Source: Burkholderia ubonensis (GTDB taxonomy: Bacteria; Pseudomonadota; Gammaproteobacteria; Burkholderiales; Burkholderiaceae). Taken from it: a stretch of 64,000 nucleotides of DNA. The stretch spans positions 248,001 through 312,000 of the forward strand of contig NZ_CADFEB010000004.1 of NCBI RefSeq assembly GCF_902833085.1. Direction: 5' to 3'. Under the pieces are notes generated by a model. It was not told the origin of the DNA, did no database searches, and saw only the letters and a list, made by a program, of their open reading frames with translations. Positions 8,429-16,902 of the stretch are shown one piece after another (position 1 is the first letter of the stretch; every line of letters starts with the position of its first letter). Made by a program: the position numbers and the translations under genes.

Positions 8429-9217
8429 TCAACCATTCGCAACCGTTTCCGCCGCAATCAGCGCCAGTCCGGACAGGATCAGCGCATCGTGGCGCGTATG
8501 CGGCACCGTCAGCGCGCGCGCGACGTCGTCGGCCGCGCCGCCCGCCAGCACGAGCCGCACCGGCGCTTGCCAGGCGGCGTTCAGGTCGCGCCATGCACGC
8601 TCGATCAGCCCGGCCTGCGCATACAGGCAGCCCGCCGACAGCGAGCGCGGCGTGTCGAGCTGGAACGGCTCCGCCTGAGCACCTGCAAGCAGGCCGCTCG
8701 CGATGTCGGTGGTGAGCGTCGGCAACTGCGCGGTGTGCGTGCCGAGCGAACGCATCATCAGCGCCCACCCCGGCGCGATCAGTCCGCCCGTGAAGCGCCC
8801 GTCCGCGCGCAACGCCTCGAGCGTCGTCGCGGTGCCGAACGTCGCGATCAGCAGCGCTTCGCCGGGAAACGCCGCATGCGCGCCGATCAGGCCGGCCCAG
8901 CGGTCGCTGCCGAGCTGGTCGGGCGTCGCATAGCCGTTCGTCACGCCGCACTGCGCGGCACATGCGCGGATCGTCGTGCGCGGCAGGCCCGGCCAGCGCG
9001 CGTCGAGCAGCGTGTCGAGCCGTGCCGCCACTTCCGCGCCGGCGACGTTCGAGATCCACGCGCCGCGCGGGCGCGACATGTGCGACCAGTCCGGATCGGC
9101 GCCGCCGTCGCGGGCGTGGCCGAACGTGCCCGTCTCGACCAGCTCGCGCCGCGCGTCGGCGAGCGCCCACTTGATCCGGCTGTTGCCGGCGTCGATCAGC
9201 AGGTGCGGCGCGCTCAT
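8429..9217 (-). CDS. coaX: Type III pantothenate kinase
   Basis: 262-residue ASKHA-fold kinase catalysing the first step of coenzyme A synthesis (pantothenate to 4'-phosphopantothenate). Visible motifs are the N-terminal phosphate-binding loop [13 protein letters not shown] (about residues 5-17), [11 protein letters not shown], in which the Asp is the catalytic base of the family, and [10 protein letters not shown]. The start ATG overlaps the birA stop codon (ATGA at 9214-9217), so translation is coupled to birA, the usual Burkholderia arrangement. Type III enzymes are not feedback-inhibited by CoA, in contrast to type I. Confidence 0.95.
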   Translation of the reverse strand: MSAPHLLIDAGNSRIKWALADARRELVETGTFGHARDGGADPDWSHMSRPRGAWISNVAGAEVAARLDTLLDARWPGLPRTTIRACAAQCGVTNGYATPDQLGSDRWAGLIGAHAAFPGEALLIATFGTATTLEALRADGRFTGGLIAPGWALMMRSLGTHTAQLPTLTTDIASGLLAGAQAEPFQLDTPRSLSAGCLYAQAGLIERAWRDLNAAWQAPVRLVLAGGAADDVARALTVPHTRHDALILSGLALIAAETVANG

Positions 9218-10134
9218 CGCGCCTCGCGCAGCGACACGTCGCCGGCCGCGATCGCCTGCACGCCGGCGGGCGTGTCGAGCAGCAGCTGGCCTGCCGCGTC
9301 GATGCCGGTCGCGATGCCGCGCGCGCGTTCCGCGCCTTGCTCGATCAGCACCACTTCGCGGCCCGCGTACGCGTGCCGCGCGTGCCAGCGCGGCACGAAC
9401 GGCGCGAGCCCGTCGGCCGCGAACTGCGCGAGCGCGGGCGTGAGCGCGTTCAGCGACGCGGCGAGCGTATCGGTGAGGTTCGCCTCCGCCCACGCGGACG
9501 ACAGCGCCGCGGGCGGCAGCGCGCCCGCGGTCGACGCTTCGCGTGCGCGCTGTGCGTCGACCTGCGCGGCGACGGCTTCCGCGCCGCGCACGTTGACGCC
9601 GAAGCCGATCACGACGGCCGTTGCGTCGGGCGTCGTCCACACCGTTTCGATCAGGATTCCGGCGAGCTTGCCGACGATGTGTGTCGAACCGGCGTCGGCG
9701 GCGGTCAGCAGCAGGTCGTTCGGCCACTTGAGCGCGACGCCGCAGCGCGCGTCGAGCGGCAGTGCGGCGAGCCCTTCGGCGAGCGCGACGCCGATCGCGA
9801 GGCTCAATCCGCCGAGCGCGTCGACCGGGCGCGGCACGATGCAGCCGACCGAGCAGAGCAGCGCGTTGCCCGGCTGCGCGAACCACGGGCGGCCTTGCCG
9901 GCCGCGGCCGGCCGTCTGCTCGAACGCGACCCGCACGAGCGGCGCGGGCAGCGCGTTCGCGGTGCGCGGCAGCGCCTTCAGGCGGGCGGCAAGGTCGGCA
10001 TTGGTCGAGCCGGTCGCGGCGACGATGTCGAGCGGCCACGCGCGCGGCGCGGCGTCCAGGTGCGCGTCGAGCCGGCTGCGCGCGATGTGCGCGTCGCCGG
10101 AGTCGGGCGTGTCGGAGGAGGTGGGGGCGTTCAT
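9214..10134 (-). CDS. birA: Biotin--[acetyl-CoA-carboxylase] ligase
   Basis: 306-residue biotin protein ligase that makes biotinyl-AMP and attaches biotin to the carboxyl carrier protein. Signature segments are [13 protein letters not shown], the biotinyl-AMP loop [22 protein letters not shown] and GFGVNVRG. There is no N-terminal winged-helix DNA-binding domain, so it lacks the repressor half of E. coli BirA and is a group I, purely enzymatic ligase. The ATG at 10132-10134 was preferred over an upstream in-frame start, because the upstream extension has no coding bias. It is the first gene of a birA-coaX-small-membrane-protein operon. Confidence 0.93.
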   Translation of the reverse strand: MNAPTSSDTPDSGDAHIARSRLDAHLDAAPRAWPLDIVAATGSTNADLAARLKALPRTANALPAPLVRVAFEQTAGRGRQGRPWFAQPGNALLCSVGCIVPRPVDALGGLSLAIGVALAEGLAALPLDARCGVALKWPNDLLLTAADAGSTHIVGKLAGILIETVWTTPDATAVVIGFGVNVRGAEAVAAQVDAQRAREASTAGALPPAALSSAWAEANLTDTLAASLNALTPALAQFAADGLAPFVPRWHARHAYAGREVVLIEQGAERARGIATGIDAAGQLLLDTPAGVQAIAAGDVSLREAR

Positions 10135-10448
10135 GGTGGCTATTGTAGCGACAGGGGGCGAGATCGCGCCGGGAAGTATGGAAGCAGCGGGGACGCGGCG
10201 TGCGCGGGGCTGCGACATGTATTTCTCGTTCTGGTCGTGCAGCGCTTGATCTGATCAAGCACAAGCATGAGTGCCAACGCCTTGCCAAGTTGGATGGCGA
10301 TTGCGTTGGCTCATCTTGTATTGCGCAAACAGACTTAAACGAATCTTGTTAGTAAGGATTTCGAATTTGTCAGATTGATTCTCCTTTCTCGTTCGCGCAA
10401 ATTTTGTGCGGAGCAATCCTCAGCCATTTGTCGAGAAGGGATATCCAG
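10135..10448. other. AT-rich divergent intergenic region, boundary of a T6SS cargo cassette
   Basis: 314 bp between birA and the first PAAR gene. Composition drops sharply from the surrounding high GC, as expected at the edge of an acquired cassette and for divergent promoters. A near-perfect small inverted repeat surrounds 10394-10411. No gene was recognised, and no specific -35/-10 pair could be assigned with confidence. Confidence 0.4.
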
Positions 10449-10733
10449 ATGAGTAACGAGCAGAAGGTCCCGCCCCATCATTTCTCCACCGTCGACTCAC
10501 TTACGGCACGCGGCGGTCGTGTGACCAAGGCCAACAGCAAGTTGATCGTCATCGGGCTTGCCGTTGCCCGCGTCGGCGATATCGTGAACTACGAGGACGG
10601 CAGCGAGGCGCGTTTTGCACTCGTGGGCAGTCGCTTGAGCAACGGCGACCCCGTTACGGACAGTCCGGAGCGGGAAGGTCTCATCTCCGCCGACTCATTC
10701 ACGGTTGTGACGCATTCTGCAGCGACACACTGA
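10449..10733 (+). CDS. PAAR-domain protein (T6SS spike tip)
   Basis: 94-residue protein with the glycine-rich beta pattern of PAAR-type spike tips. IGLAVARVGDIVNYEDGSEA is followed by LVGSRLSNGDPVTDS, which reads like the repeating strand-turn pattern of this Burkholderia PAAR subgroup. Such proteins sharpen the VgrG trimer of the type VI secretion system and recruit effectors. The ATG at 10449 has AAGGGA upstream, and the preceding in-frame start lies in AT-rich leader. It starts a cassette of five closely spaced or overlapping plus-strand genes, 12 bp ahead of the second PAAR-like gene. Confidence 0.75.
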   Translation: MSNEQKVPPHHFSTVDSLTARGGRVTKANSKLIVIGLAVARVGDIVNYEDGSEARFALVGSRLSNGDPVTDSPEREGLISADSFTVVTHSAATH

Positions 10734-10744
10734 GGCGAGGCCAC

Positions 10745-11338
10745 ATGATCCGCTATTTTCTTGCCAGAGGCGACCGAGGCGGCAGCGCCACGATTACAGA
10801 AGGATTGGAACATGTCACTTGTTCTAATCCGCCGCCGCGCGTGCATATTGCGACGCTCTACATGAGAACCTACTGCACGGCCTGCAAACAGGAAGGGTTC
10901 ATCGCGCCAAAGGGGCCGCGCCTGTCCGGAACAGGCCCAAATGGCAAGCCGTGGGCGTTGAGCGGCGATATCAATGTCTGTGGATGCAATCCGCCACCCG
11001 TTTTCCATGCCGAGCGCGGCATGAAAATGATCGTCACGTTGCAGGAAGCGGCGACGCTGGCGGGAGGAAGCAGCGCCTCGGCCGCAAGCACCACGGGGAC
11101 CGAGGTTGCGATGGCAGTGCAGACGGCTGCTTCAGCTACGTATGACGAACAGGTGCGCGCCAGTATACGCACCGCACTACCGCAGAATTATCCATATCTG
11201 ATCGAACTGAGCGACGGACGGACCTTCGCAGGGCATGTCAATAGTAATGGCCAGTTGCCGCGGATCCGTTCCGAGATCGCTGACAGTTACACGGTCTATT
11301 GGGGCGAAGACGCTCTTGTACACAAGGACTGGACGTGA
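10745..11338 (+). CDS. PAAR-like T6SS protein with C-terminal extension
   Basis: 197 residues. The first ~95 residues form a PAAR-like domain rich in Gly, Pro and Cys, with ARGDRGGSATITEGLEHVTC, TYCTACKQEGFIAPKGPRL, ALSGDINVCGCNPPPVFHAE and a pattern of conserved cysteines. After a Gly/Ser/Ala linker, residues ~130-197 form a separate extension containing YPYLIELSDGRTFAGHV, which looks like a small beta domain that might hold or adapt the effector. The stop overlaps the Tae4 start (TGATG at 11336-11340), so tip protein and effector are translationally coupled. This implies the amidase is delivered as PAAR-associated cargo. Confidence 0.7.
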   Translation: MIRYFLARGDRGGSATITEGLEHVTCSNPPPRVHIATLYMRTYCTACKQEGFIAPKGPRLSGTGPNGKPWALSGDINVCGCNPPPVFHAERGMKMIVTLQEAATLAGGSSASAASTTGTEVAMAVQTAASATYDEQVRASIRTALPQNYPYLIELSDGRTFAGHVNSNGQLPRIRSEIADSYTVYWGEDALVHKDWT

Positions 11339-11955
11339 TGCCAAACAGCCCGACAACGGTAAGTACGAACACGACGCCCGATTCCGTCAAGGTTGTGCAA
11401 TTGCGGGCGGTAACATTCAAGGAACTATGGGATGCATACCCGTCCGGCAATCCGTATGACAATCCGGCTTATAGCAATCAATGCGCCATTCGCATGAGCG
11501 TCGCCTTTCATCGCGTCGGCATTGAAATGAAGTCGTTTTCATCGAAACTGGTCAAGCCGCTTGGTGGTCAGTCGAGCATCGGGCGAATCCTGCTGAACGG
11601 AAAGGCAACCGCCACGCGCGCCAACGAGCTTGGGGCATGGCTGAGGTTGCAGCCTTTTGCGGGCCTGGGGAGGGCGGAAAACGTCACTGGGCCGGACTGG
11701 GAGCCGAGGGTCAAGGGCCGCACAGGCATCGTTATGTTTGATGGCTACTGGGCACGCGAGGGAGAAACGATGGAAAATTCCAGCGGAGGGCACATCGACC
11801 TGTGGAATGGAAGTCGGCTAACTATAAGCAGTCCATTTAATATATTCGCGACAACTGGTCGCTTGCTCGGACGACATTCGTTCAGGGCCGGGCGTGCATT
11901 CGGTTGGTCAGACTTGAGAAACTCGAAGCACATCCTGTTTTGGGAAGTTCGATGA
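11338..11955 (+). CDS. Type VI amidase effector, Tae4 family
   Basis: 205 residues. Tae4 effectors cleave the gamma-D-glutamyl-meso-DAP bond of peptidoglycan in the periplasm of rival cells. The NlpC/P60-like catalytic residues are visible: Cys49 in SNQCAIRMS and His152 in GGHIDLWNG, with the Asp two residues later. It is longer than typical ~160-residue Tae4 proteins, mainly through an N-terminal tail of about 20 residues and a longer C-terminus. There is no signal peptide, as expected for a secretion-system cargo. It overlaps the PAAR-like gene upstream and the membrane protein gene downstream (ATGA). Family call from motifs, delivery inferred from neighbours. Confidence 0.8.
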   Translation: MPNSPTTVSTNTTPDSVKVVQLRAVTFKELWDAYPSGNPYDNPAYSNQCAIRMSVAFHRVGIEMKSFSSKLVKPLGGQSSIGRILLNGKATATRANELGAWLRLQPFAGLGRAENVTGPDWEPRVKGRTGIVMFDGYWAREGETMENSSGGHIDLWNGSRLTISSPFNIFATTGRLLGRHSFRAGRAFGWSDLRNSKHILFWEVR

Positions 11956-12272
11956 AGCGGATCGGATTTGCTGCAATTTTTGCGGCGCTTGGGCTTGTCA
12001 GTCTATGGTGGTGGTCCGCTGCTGATGCCGAAATCTGTCGGCGTTTCCCGCAACTTTGTGTTCCAAACGGTTGCAAGGAGATTGGAGCATGCGCGGTTGG
12101 TTTTGGGGATGGGCTGATATTTCTTGCCGCTATTTTAGGACCGTCGGTCGTATTTGGTGTTGTAGCAGTGTTCTTTGCCGGGAAACGGCGCCGCTGGACA
12201 CAATGGGCCATGGTGGCGGGTGTGCTTGTCACGGCGCATTGGTTTGTCATGCTCGCTTTCAGGCTGATATGA
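11952..12272 (+). CDS. Small membrane protein, candidate immunity to the Tae4 effector
   Basis: 106 residues. An N-terminal hydrophobic stretch (FAAIFAALGLVSLWWWSAADA) could be a signal peptide or anchor. Four cysteines lie at about residues 29-47, which face the periplasm in either model, followed by two strongly hydrophobic segments (FLAAILGPSVVFGVVAVFFA and WAMVAGVLVTAHWFVMLAF). The ATGA overlap with the Tae4 stop is the classic effector-immunity arrangement. Known Tai4 immunity proteins are soluble periplasmic dimers, so a polytopic membrane protein here would be atypical. The immunity role is inferred from position only. Confidence 0.6.
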   Translation: MKRIGFAAIFAALGLVSLWWWSAADAEICRRFPQLCVPNGCKEIGACAVGFGDGLIFLAAILGPSVVFGVVAVFFAGKRRRWTQWAMVAGVLVTAHWFVMLAFRLI

Positions 12273-12342
12273 AACATGTTCATCAAGAGCCGTCGAGGCC
12301 GTTCTGCTCGCAACACCTAGCCTTTTCTTCGATGGGCCGAAA

Positions 12343-12588
12343 TTGTTGAGAACCGCCATCGGTGCAATTGCTGGTTCGGTCATAGTCACACTTGCTTGTT
12401 GGGGCGGCTTATATCTGTTCGGTGTTTTGATTCTTCACGGGCAAGGAAGTCTGTTCGATACGAACCCGCAAGCCGCGAACCTGTTTTTTGCCGGTTGGTT
12501 TATGTCCGTGGCTGTGGGCTCGGGAATCGGCGGCTGGCGCGGGTATGTATGGGAACGAAGCCGGGTAAGAAAAGAGCGGAAAGCATGA
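12343..12588 (+). CDS. Small two-pass membrane protein at the end of the Tae4 cassette
   Basis: 81 codons from a TTG at 12343. No ATG lies in the open upstream part of the frame, and the ribosome site is weak, so the start is uncertain. It has two hydrophobic segments (TAIGAIAGSVIVTLACWGGL extending to about residue 30, and FFAGWFMSVAVGSGIGGW) and a basic C-terminus. It follows the other membrane protein by 70 bp and is followed about 100 bp later by a strong terminator, so it closes the cassette. It could be a second immunity factor or a duplicate of the first; no function is recognised. Confidence 0.45.
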   Translation: MLRTAIGAIAGSVIVTLACWGGLYLFGVLILHGQGSLFDTNPQAANLFFAGWFMSVAVGSGIGGWRGYVWERSRVRKERKA

Positions 12589-12685
12589 CAATTCATGCCG
12601 CCTTTGCGGCTGCCTTGTATTAGGTCGAAAAGACGGGGAGGCTTGCCGCGATTCCCGCAGCGCTTGGACTTGCCAGTTTAGCGAG

Positions 12686-12713
12686 GGCCGCGCATCAGGC
12701 GCGGCCATTTTTT
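12686..12713 (+). terminator. Intrinsic terminator of the Tae4 cassette
   Basis: A perfect 8-bp stem (GGCCGCGC with GCGCGGCC) around a 5-nt loop is followed by an A and six T. It lies about 100 bp after the last cassette gene and marks the right end of the transcription unit. Confidence 0.85.
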
Positions 12714-12935
12714 CCACGACACTGCTCGCACGGTCACGCAGGCGCTTGCAGTTCGGCATCCTGCATTACTACAGCCCCATCGTTTTCGTCTGCAGAACCC
12801 GGCGCAGCGACGCGCCGGTGCCTGTCGTCATCTTGATCTTCCCGACCGGCGAGACTACGTTCGATATATCCGCTTTGGCGGCATGCGCGGCGAGTGCCAA
12901 ATGGTTCTCGTCGTTGCCGCATCGAGTGAAAGGCA

Positions 12936-13118
12936 ATGCGCAAGCTTCATTCGTGTTCGAGCCTGTCCAGCCTGTTCGAGCGCTTCCACAGCAACACGAC
13001 CCGGATCTCCGACGCCGTCGGGCCGCCGATGACGCGGGCCTGTCGCCGGCTGTCGGAGTCGCTCGCGTCCGCATGGTGGGCAGTGCGTTCGGGTACGTCG
13101 CATACGCACCGGCATTGA
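12936..13118 (+). CDS. Possible small protein upstream of the membrane protein gene
   Basis: 60 codons from ATG 12936 to TGA 13118, encoding a basic, Ser/Arg-rich peptide without membrane segments or a known motif. Codons in this frame show the strong G/C third-position preference of local genes, better than the overlapping frames, which is the only support. The ribosome site is weak (AAAGG only two bases before the ATG). It sits in an otherwise unexplained stretch (12714-13150) between the cassette terminator and the membrane protein at 13151. It could equally be a composition artefact. Confidence 0.3.
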   Translation: MRKLHSCSSLSSLFERFHSNTTRISDAVGPPMTRACRRLSESLASAWWAVRSGTSHTHRH

Positions 13119-13150
13119 CGCAGCGGCGGACCGTTTTCAAGGAGATGGCC

Positions 13151-13660
13151 ATGCAACTCCACATGCATTCGCACCATTACGCGCGCCGCATTCCGGTGTG
13201 GCGTGCCGCCGTGATCGGCGGGTGCGTGGCCGGCGCGGTCTTCCTCGTCATCCAGGTCGTCGCGGCGGCAATCATCGGACACGACGCGTGGGCGCCGCTG
13301 CGCATGATCGCGGCCATCTACTTCGGCGACGACGCGCTCGCGCCGTCGACCACGGTCGAAGTCGGAACCCTGCTGGCGGCACTGGGCGTGCACTTCGCGC
13401 TGTCGATCGTATTTGCGCTGATCCTGGCCGTGATCATCGCGTGTTTCAGCCTGGATTCGAGCGTCGGGATGGTCAGCGTGGCGGGGGCCGTATTCGGCGT
13501 GCTGCTGTACGTCGTCAATTACTACGGCATGACGCAAGTGTTCCCGTGGTTCGCCGACGCGCGTGGCTGGGTGAGCGCGCTCGATCACATCGTCTTCGGG
13601 CTGATCGTGTCCGACGCGTACATGCGTCTGGAACGGCCCGCGCAGGGCGGCGCCGCCTGA
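13151..13660 (+). CDS. Four-helix membrane protein of unknown function
   Basis: 169 residues with four predicted transmembrane segments: AAVIGGCVAGAVFLVIQVVA; LLAALGVHFALSIVFALIL extending to about residue 103; MVSVAGAVFGVLLYVVNYY; and ALDHIVFGLIVSDAYM. The N-terminus is His-rich (MQLHMHSHHYARR). Of two in-frame ATGs, 13151 is preferred because it lies 6 bp after the AAGGAG at 13139-13144, whereas 13145 abuts it. Similar Burkholderia proteins are sometimes labelled sodium:proline symporter, but the size is far too small for one. No function can be assigned. Confidence 0.75.
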   Translation: MQLHMHSHHYARRIPVWRAAVIGGCVAGAVFLVIQVVAAAIIGHDAWAPLRMIAAIYFGDDALAPSTTVEVGTLLAALGVHFALSIVFALILAVIIACFSLDSSVGMVSVAGAVFGVLLYVVNYYGMTQVFPWFADARGWVSALDHIVFGLIVSDAYMRLERPAQGGAA

Positions 13661-13718
13661 CGGGATAACGCGGCCGCGCCTGGCCGGCCGACGTGCCGGC
13701 CAGGCGGCAGAGGGGCCG

Positions 13719-14576
13719 TCAGGGCGCAACGACCGGATGCTTCAGCGCGTGCGCGGTCTCGATCCACTGCGCGTGGAATTCCTTCGCATCCGGCGTGAGG
13801 CCCAGTTCGCCGTTGCGATACGCCATCGCGAGCGTCTGCACCGCTTCCGGCAGTTCGTGCTCGGCCGCGCGCCGGTACAGCGCAAGCGCGCGCGCGTCGT
13901 CGTGCGGCACGCCGCTGCCGTCGCGATACGCGTTCGCGAGCATGAAGTCGGCGGCCGGGATGTCCGCGCGCGACGCCACGTCGAACCAGCGTGCCGCCTG
14001 CGCGGGATCGGCGGCGATGCCGTAGCCGCTGCGGTAGATCAGCCCGAGGTAGTACGCGGCGGCCGGGTCGCCGTGCGCGGCGGCGGCGGCCAGCAGCGTC
14101 CGGGCGCGCGCATAGTCCTTCGGCAGCCCGCCGCTGCCGAGCAGCAGCGCCTTGCCGAGCGCGAGCTGCGCGCGGCGCGCAGCCGGCGCGTCCGTCGCGC
14201 CGTTCGCTTGCGCGGCGGTTTCGAGCCAGCCGCGCCCTTCGTCGCGCAAGCCGGGCTCGCGCGCGTCGACGAGCGCGCCGCCAAGCGCCGCCTGCGCGTC
14301 GGCGGACCCGGCGCGCGCGAGGTCGCGCAGCCGCGCGAGCGCGTGCGGCTCGCCGGCCTGCGTGACCATCGCCTGCCATTCCTCGAGCTGCGCGGCGCTC
14401 GGCGCGGGCCCGGCGCCGCGCCAGCCGCTCGCCGCGACGACGGCGGCGGCGATTGCCGCCACCGCCGCCAGCAGCACGGCGGGCGGCAGCTTCACGCGCA
14501 GCAGGCGCCGCGCGGCGGGCGCGAAGCCCGCCTCGGCGGGCCGCATGGTTCGGATCGGTTGCATTGCGTGCCTCAT
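13719..14576 (-). CDS. Sel1-repeat (TPR-like) membrane-anchored protein
   Basis: 285 residues. After a short basic N-terminus there is a signal-anchor helix (VLLAAVAAIAAAVVAASGW), then successive Sel1-like alpha-solenoid repeats of about 36 residues, for example LLLGSGGLPKDYARARTLLA, YYLGLIYRSGYGIAADPAQA and FMLANAYRDGSGVPHDDARA. Such repeats mediate protein contacts in the envelope. The ATG at 14576 overlaps the TGA of the upstream phosphodiesterase gene (ATGA), so the two are coupled; a second in-frame ATG at 14564 has the better ribosome site (GAGG). The partner of the repeats is unknown, but coexpression with the nucleotidase lipoprotein is clear. Confidence 0.85.
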   Translation of the reverse strand: MRHAMQPIRTMRPAEAGFAPAARRLLRVKLPPAVLLAAVAAIAAAVVAASGWRGAGPAPSAAQLEEWQAMVTQAGEPHALARLRDLARAGSADAQAALGGALVDAREPGLRDEGRGWLETAAQANGATDAPAARRAQLALGKALLLGSGGLPKDYARARTLLAAAAAHGDPAAAYYLGLIYRSGYGIAADPAQAARWFDVASRADIPAADFMLANAYRDGSGVPHDDARALALYRRAAEHELPEAVQTLAMAYRNGELGLTPDAKEFHAQWIETAHALKHPVVAP

Positions 14577-16621
14577 TGCGTCAGGTCGATCTCGTAGGTG
14601 GCGAGGTTCTTGCCCGAGCCGTCGTCGGCCGCGACCTGCGTGATGCCGGTCAGGCCGGCCGCCGCCGCGTCGGCGAGGCGGTTCGGCGCGGACGCGAACT
14701 GCACGTGCGCGACCGAGCTCGCGAGCTTCGTGAAGCGCCAGCTGCGCTGCGCGCCGTCCGCCGCGCGCGTGATCGCGCCGCGCTTCTTGATGAACGCGAT
14801 CAGCACGTCGCGGTTCGCGTCCGGCGAAGCGAAGATCGTCTTGCTGCCGTCGAGGCCGGGGAAGTTGCCGCCGCCGCTCGCGCGGTAGTTGTTGGTCGCG
14901 ACGATGAACTGCCCGTTCGGATCGATCGGCGCGCCCTTGTACGTGAGGTTTTTGATCCGGCTGCCGACCGGCTGCGTGACGTCGATCTCGTACGACAGAT
15001 CGGCGGACGTGAACATGTCGAAGTTGTAGCCGGGGAAGCTGCTGACGAGCTTCTGCACGGTCGCCTGCGTCGGATCGATCCGGTTGAAGCGCTTCGCGGC
15101 GGTCTCGAGCCAGTTCTTCACGTCCGCGCCGCTCACCTTCACCGCGTAGACGGTGTTCGGGTACAGGTACAGGTCGGCCGCGTTGTTGATCGCGAGCGCG
15201 CCCGGCGCGACGTCGGTGAAGTCGTTGCCGCCGCCGAAGCCGCTCTTGAACGGCGCGCTCACCGACAGCACCGGCAGCGACGCGTACTGCGGCAGGTTCG
15301 CCTGCACGTAGCGCGCGACGTAGTCGGCCTGCGCCTCGTTGACGATCTGGATCGCGCCCGGATCGCCGACGTCGGCGAAATACGAGGTCATCCGGTAGTC
15401 GGTCGAGCCGATCGGCGTCTTCACGTAGTTGATCGTCGCCTGGTGCTCGGCGGCGATCGCGGCGGCCACCGACGGGTCGGCGGCGACATAGCTCTTGTCC
15501 GCGTTCTGGATCGGGCGCGCCTCGACGGTCGTGAGCGACTTGTCGACGCTCCACGTCTTGCCGTCGAACGCGAGGCCGAGCTTGATCACGCCGAGGTGCT
15601 TGCCCCAGAAGTTCGCCATCACGGTCGGCACGCCGTTGACGGTGCCCTTGACCTTGTCGACGCCGGGCAGGTTGAACTGCGGCACCGTGCTGTTCGCATC
15701 CGGGAACACCTGGTGCGAGTGGCCGATCAGCATCGCGTCGATGCCCGGCACGGTCGACAGCCACCAGCTGCCGTTTTCCATCGTCGGCGAGTACGCCGAG
15801 TTGTCGAGCCCGCCGTGCGAGATCGCGACGACGAGGTCCGCGCCCTTCGCGCGCATCTCCGGAACGTACTTCTCGGCCGCTTCCTTCAGGCCGGTCGTGT
15901 AGACCTTGCCGTCGAGCCAGCGCTTGTCCCAGTTCATGATCGCGGGCGGCGTGAAGCCGATGATGCCGACCTTCACCGGCGCGCTGACCGTCTTGCCGTC
16001 CGGCGTGGCCGCGGTGATCGTGCGGGTCAGGATCGTGTACGGCGTGAAGAGGGGGGCATTGGTCTTCGCGCTGATCACGTTCGCGAGCACCTGCGGGAAC
16101 GCCGGGCCCGCGCACTTCTTCTGCTGCGCGGGCATGCCGTCGACGTCGAACGTGTTGCCGGTCACCTGCGACAGGTACGGCAGCCCGTAGTTGAATTCAT
16201 GGTTGCCGATCCCGCCGCCGTCGAACTTCGCCGCGTTCATCACCTTGTAGATCGCGAGCGTCTGGTCGCAGCCGACCGGGTTCACGAGCGCCTGGTAGTC
16301 GGCGAGCGCGGTGCCCTGGATCGTGTCGCCGTTGTCGAGCAGGAGCGTGTTCGGATACTGCGCGCGGGCCTGCGCGATCAGCGTCGACACGCGCTCGAAG
16401 CCGAGCGAGTTGTCCGCGGCAAGCTTGAAATAGTCATACGAGAGCACGTTCGTGTGCAGGTCGGTCGTCTCGAGCAGCGCGAGGGTCGCCTTGGTGCCGG
16501 CGGGCGCCTGCGACGACGGCGGGGCGGTCACGTCGTCGCCGTTGCACGCGGCGAGAAAGGCGAGGCTCGCGAGCGCGGCGGCTGCCGGCGCGCGATGGCG
16601 GAGAAGCGAGGTGAATCGCAT
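14573..16621 (-). CDS. 2',3'-cyclic-nucleotide 2'-phosphodiesterase/3'-nucleotidase-type lipoprotein
   Basis: 682-residue periplasmic metallophosphatase of the 5'-nucleotidase/CpdB superfamily, which scavenges phosphate and nucleosides from nucleotides. The signal peptide ends in a lipobox (SLAFLAAC), so it is a lipoprotein. The dinuclear-metal motifs appear in order: LLETTDLHTNV, LLLDNGDTIQG, GGGIGNHEFNYG, VAISHGGLD and IGHSHQVFP. The 5'-nucleotidase C-terminal domain begins around residue 370, with the substrate-binding NNYRASGGGNFPG near the end. An AGGA ribosome site precedes the ATG at 16621. It is coupled to the Sel1 gene. CpdB versus UshA specificity cannot be settled by reading alone. 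Confidence 0.9.
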   Translation of the reverse strand: MRFTSLLRHRAPAAAALASLAFLAACNGDDVTAPPSSQAPAGTKATLALLETTDLHTNVLSYDYFKLAADNSLGFERVSTLIAQARAQYPNTLLLDNGDTIQGTALADYQALVNPVGCDQTLAIYKVMNAAKFDGGGIGNHEFNYGLPYLSQVTGNTFDVDGMPAQQKKCAGPAFPQVLANVISAKTNAPLFTPYTILTRTITAATPDGKTVSAPVKVGIIGFTPPAIMNWDKRWLDGKVYTTGLKEAAEKYVPEMRAKGADLVVAISHGGLDNSAYSPTMENGSWWLSTVPGIDAMLIGHSHQVFPDANSTVPQFNLPGVDKVKGTVNGVPTVMANFWGKHLGVIKLGLAFDGKTWSVDKSLTTVEARPIQNADKSYVAADPSVAAAIAAEHQATINYVKTPIGSTDYRMTSYFADVGDPGAIQIVNEAQADYVARYVQANLPQYASLPVLSVSAPFKSGFGGGNDFTDVAPGALAINNAADLYLYPNTVYAVKVSGADVKNWLETAAKRFNRIDPTQATVQKLVSSFPGYNFDMFTSADLSYEIDVTQPVGSRIKNLTYKGAPIDPNGQFIVATNNYRASGGGNFPGLDGSKTIFASPDANRDVLIAFIKKRGAITRAADGAQRSWRFTKLASSVAHVQFASAPNRLADAAAAGLTGITQVAADDGSGKNLATYEIDLTQ

Positions 16622-16768
16622 CGGTTGTCCTGTTTGGTGTTCTGTTGTCGTGGGTCGCACGGAAAGCGGCGCGTAGCGCGCCGACGGCCGGTCGTGCGAA
16701 GCGTGAGAGTATCGAAAGGAAACGTGACGGTGGAATGAAAGGGCCGCAACGGCTGGCGGAAAGGGGCG

Positions 16769-16814
16769 GGCGGCCAGCTGCGGGCGGCTAGCTGCGGGCG
16801 GCCAGCTGCGGGCG
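16769..16814. repeat. Tandem 14-bp repeat, three copies
   Basis: Three consecutive 14-bp units (GGCGGCCAGCTGCG; the middle copy has one C-to-T change) at 16769-16782, 16783-16796 and 16797-16810, plus four bases of a fourth. Each outer unit carries a CAGCTG palindrome. It lies between the divergent phosphodiesterase and mlaE-like genes. Confidence 0.85.
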
Positions 16815-16902
16815 TCCTGGGCGGGCGGCCCCCGGCAGGCAAGCCGCCCACCCCGGCGGAAATCCTCGCGTCGCGGGAGCGGACGGTTCGTTACAATGGC
16901 CG

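Noticed and set aside
12769-13164. Minus-strand frame ending with a protein-like stretch around 12769-12940
   Set aside because: The last ~50 codons read plausibly, but an overlapping plus-strand frame reads just as well, the N-terminal part is Arg/Ser-rich noise and there is no start with a ribosome site. Could be a remnant; not supportable.
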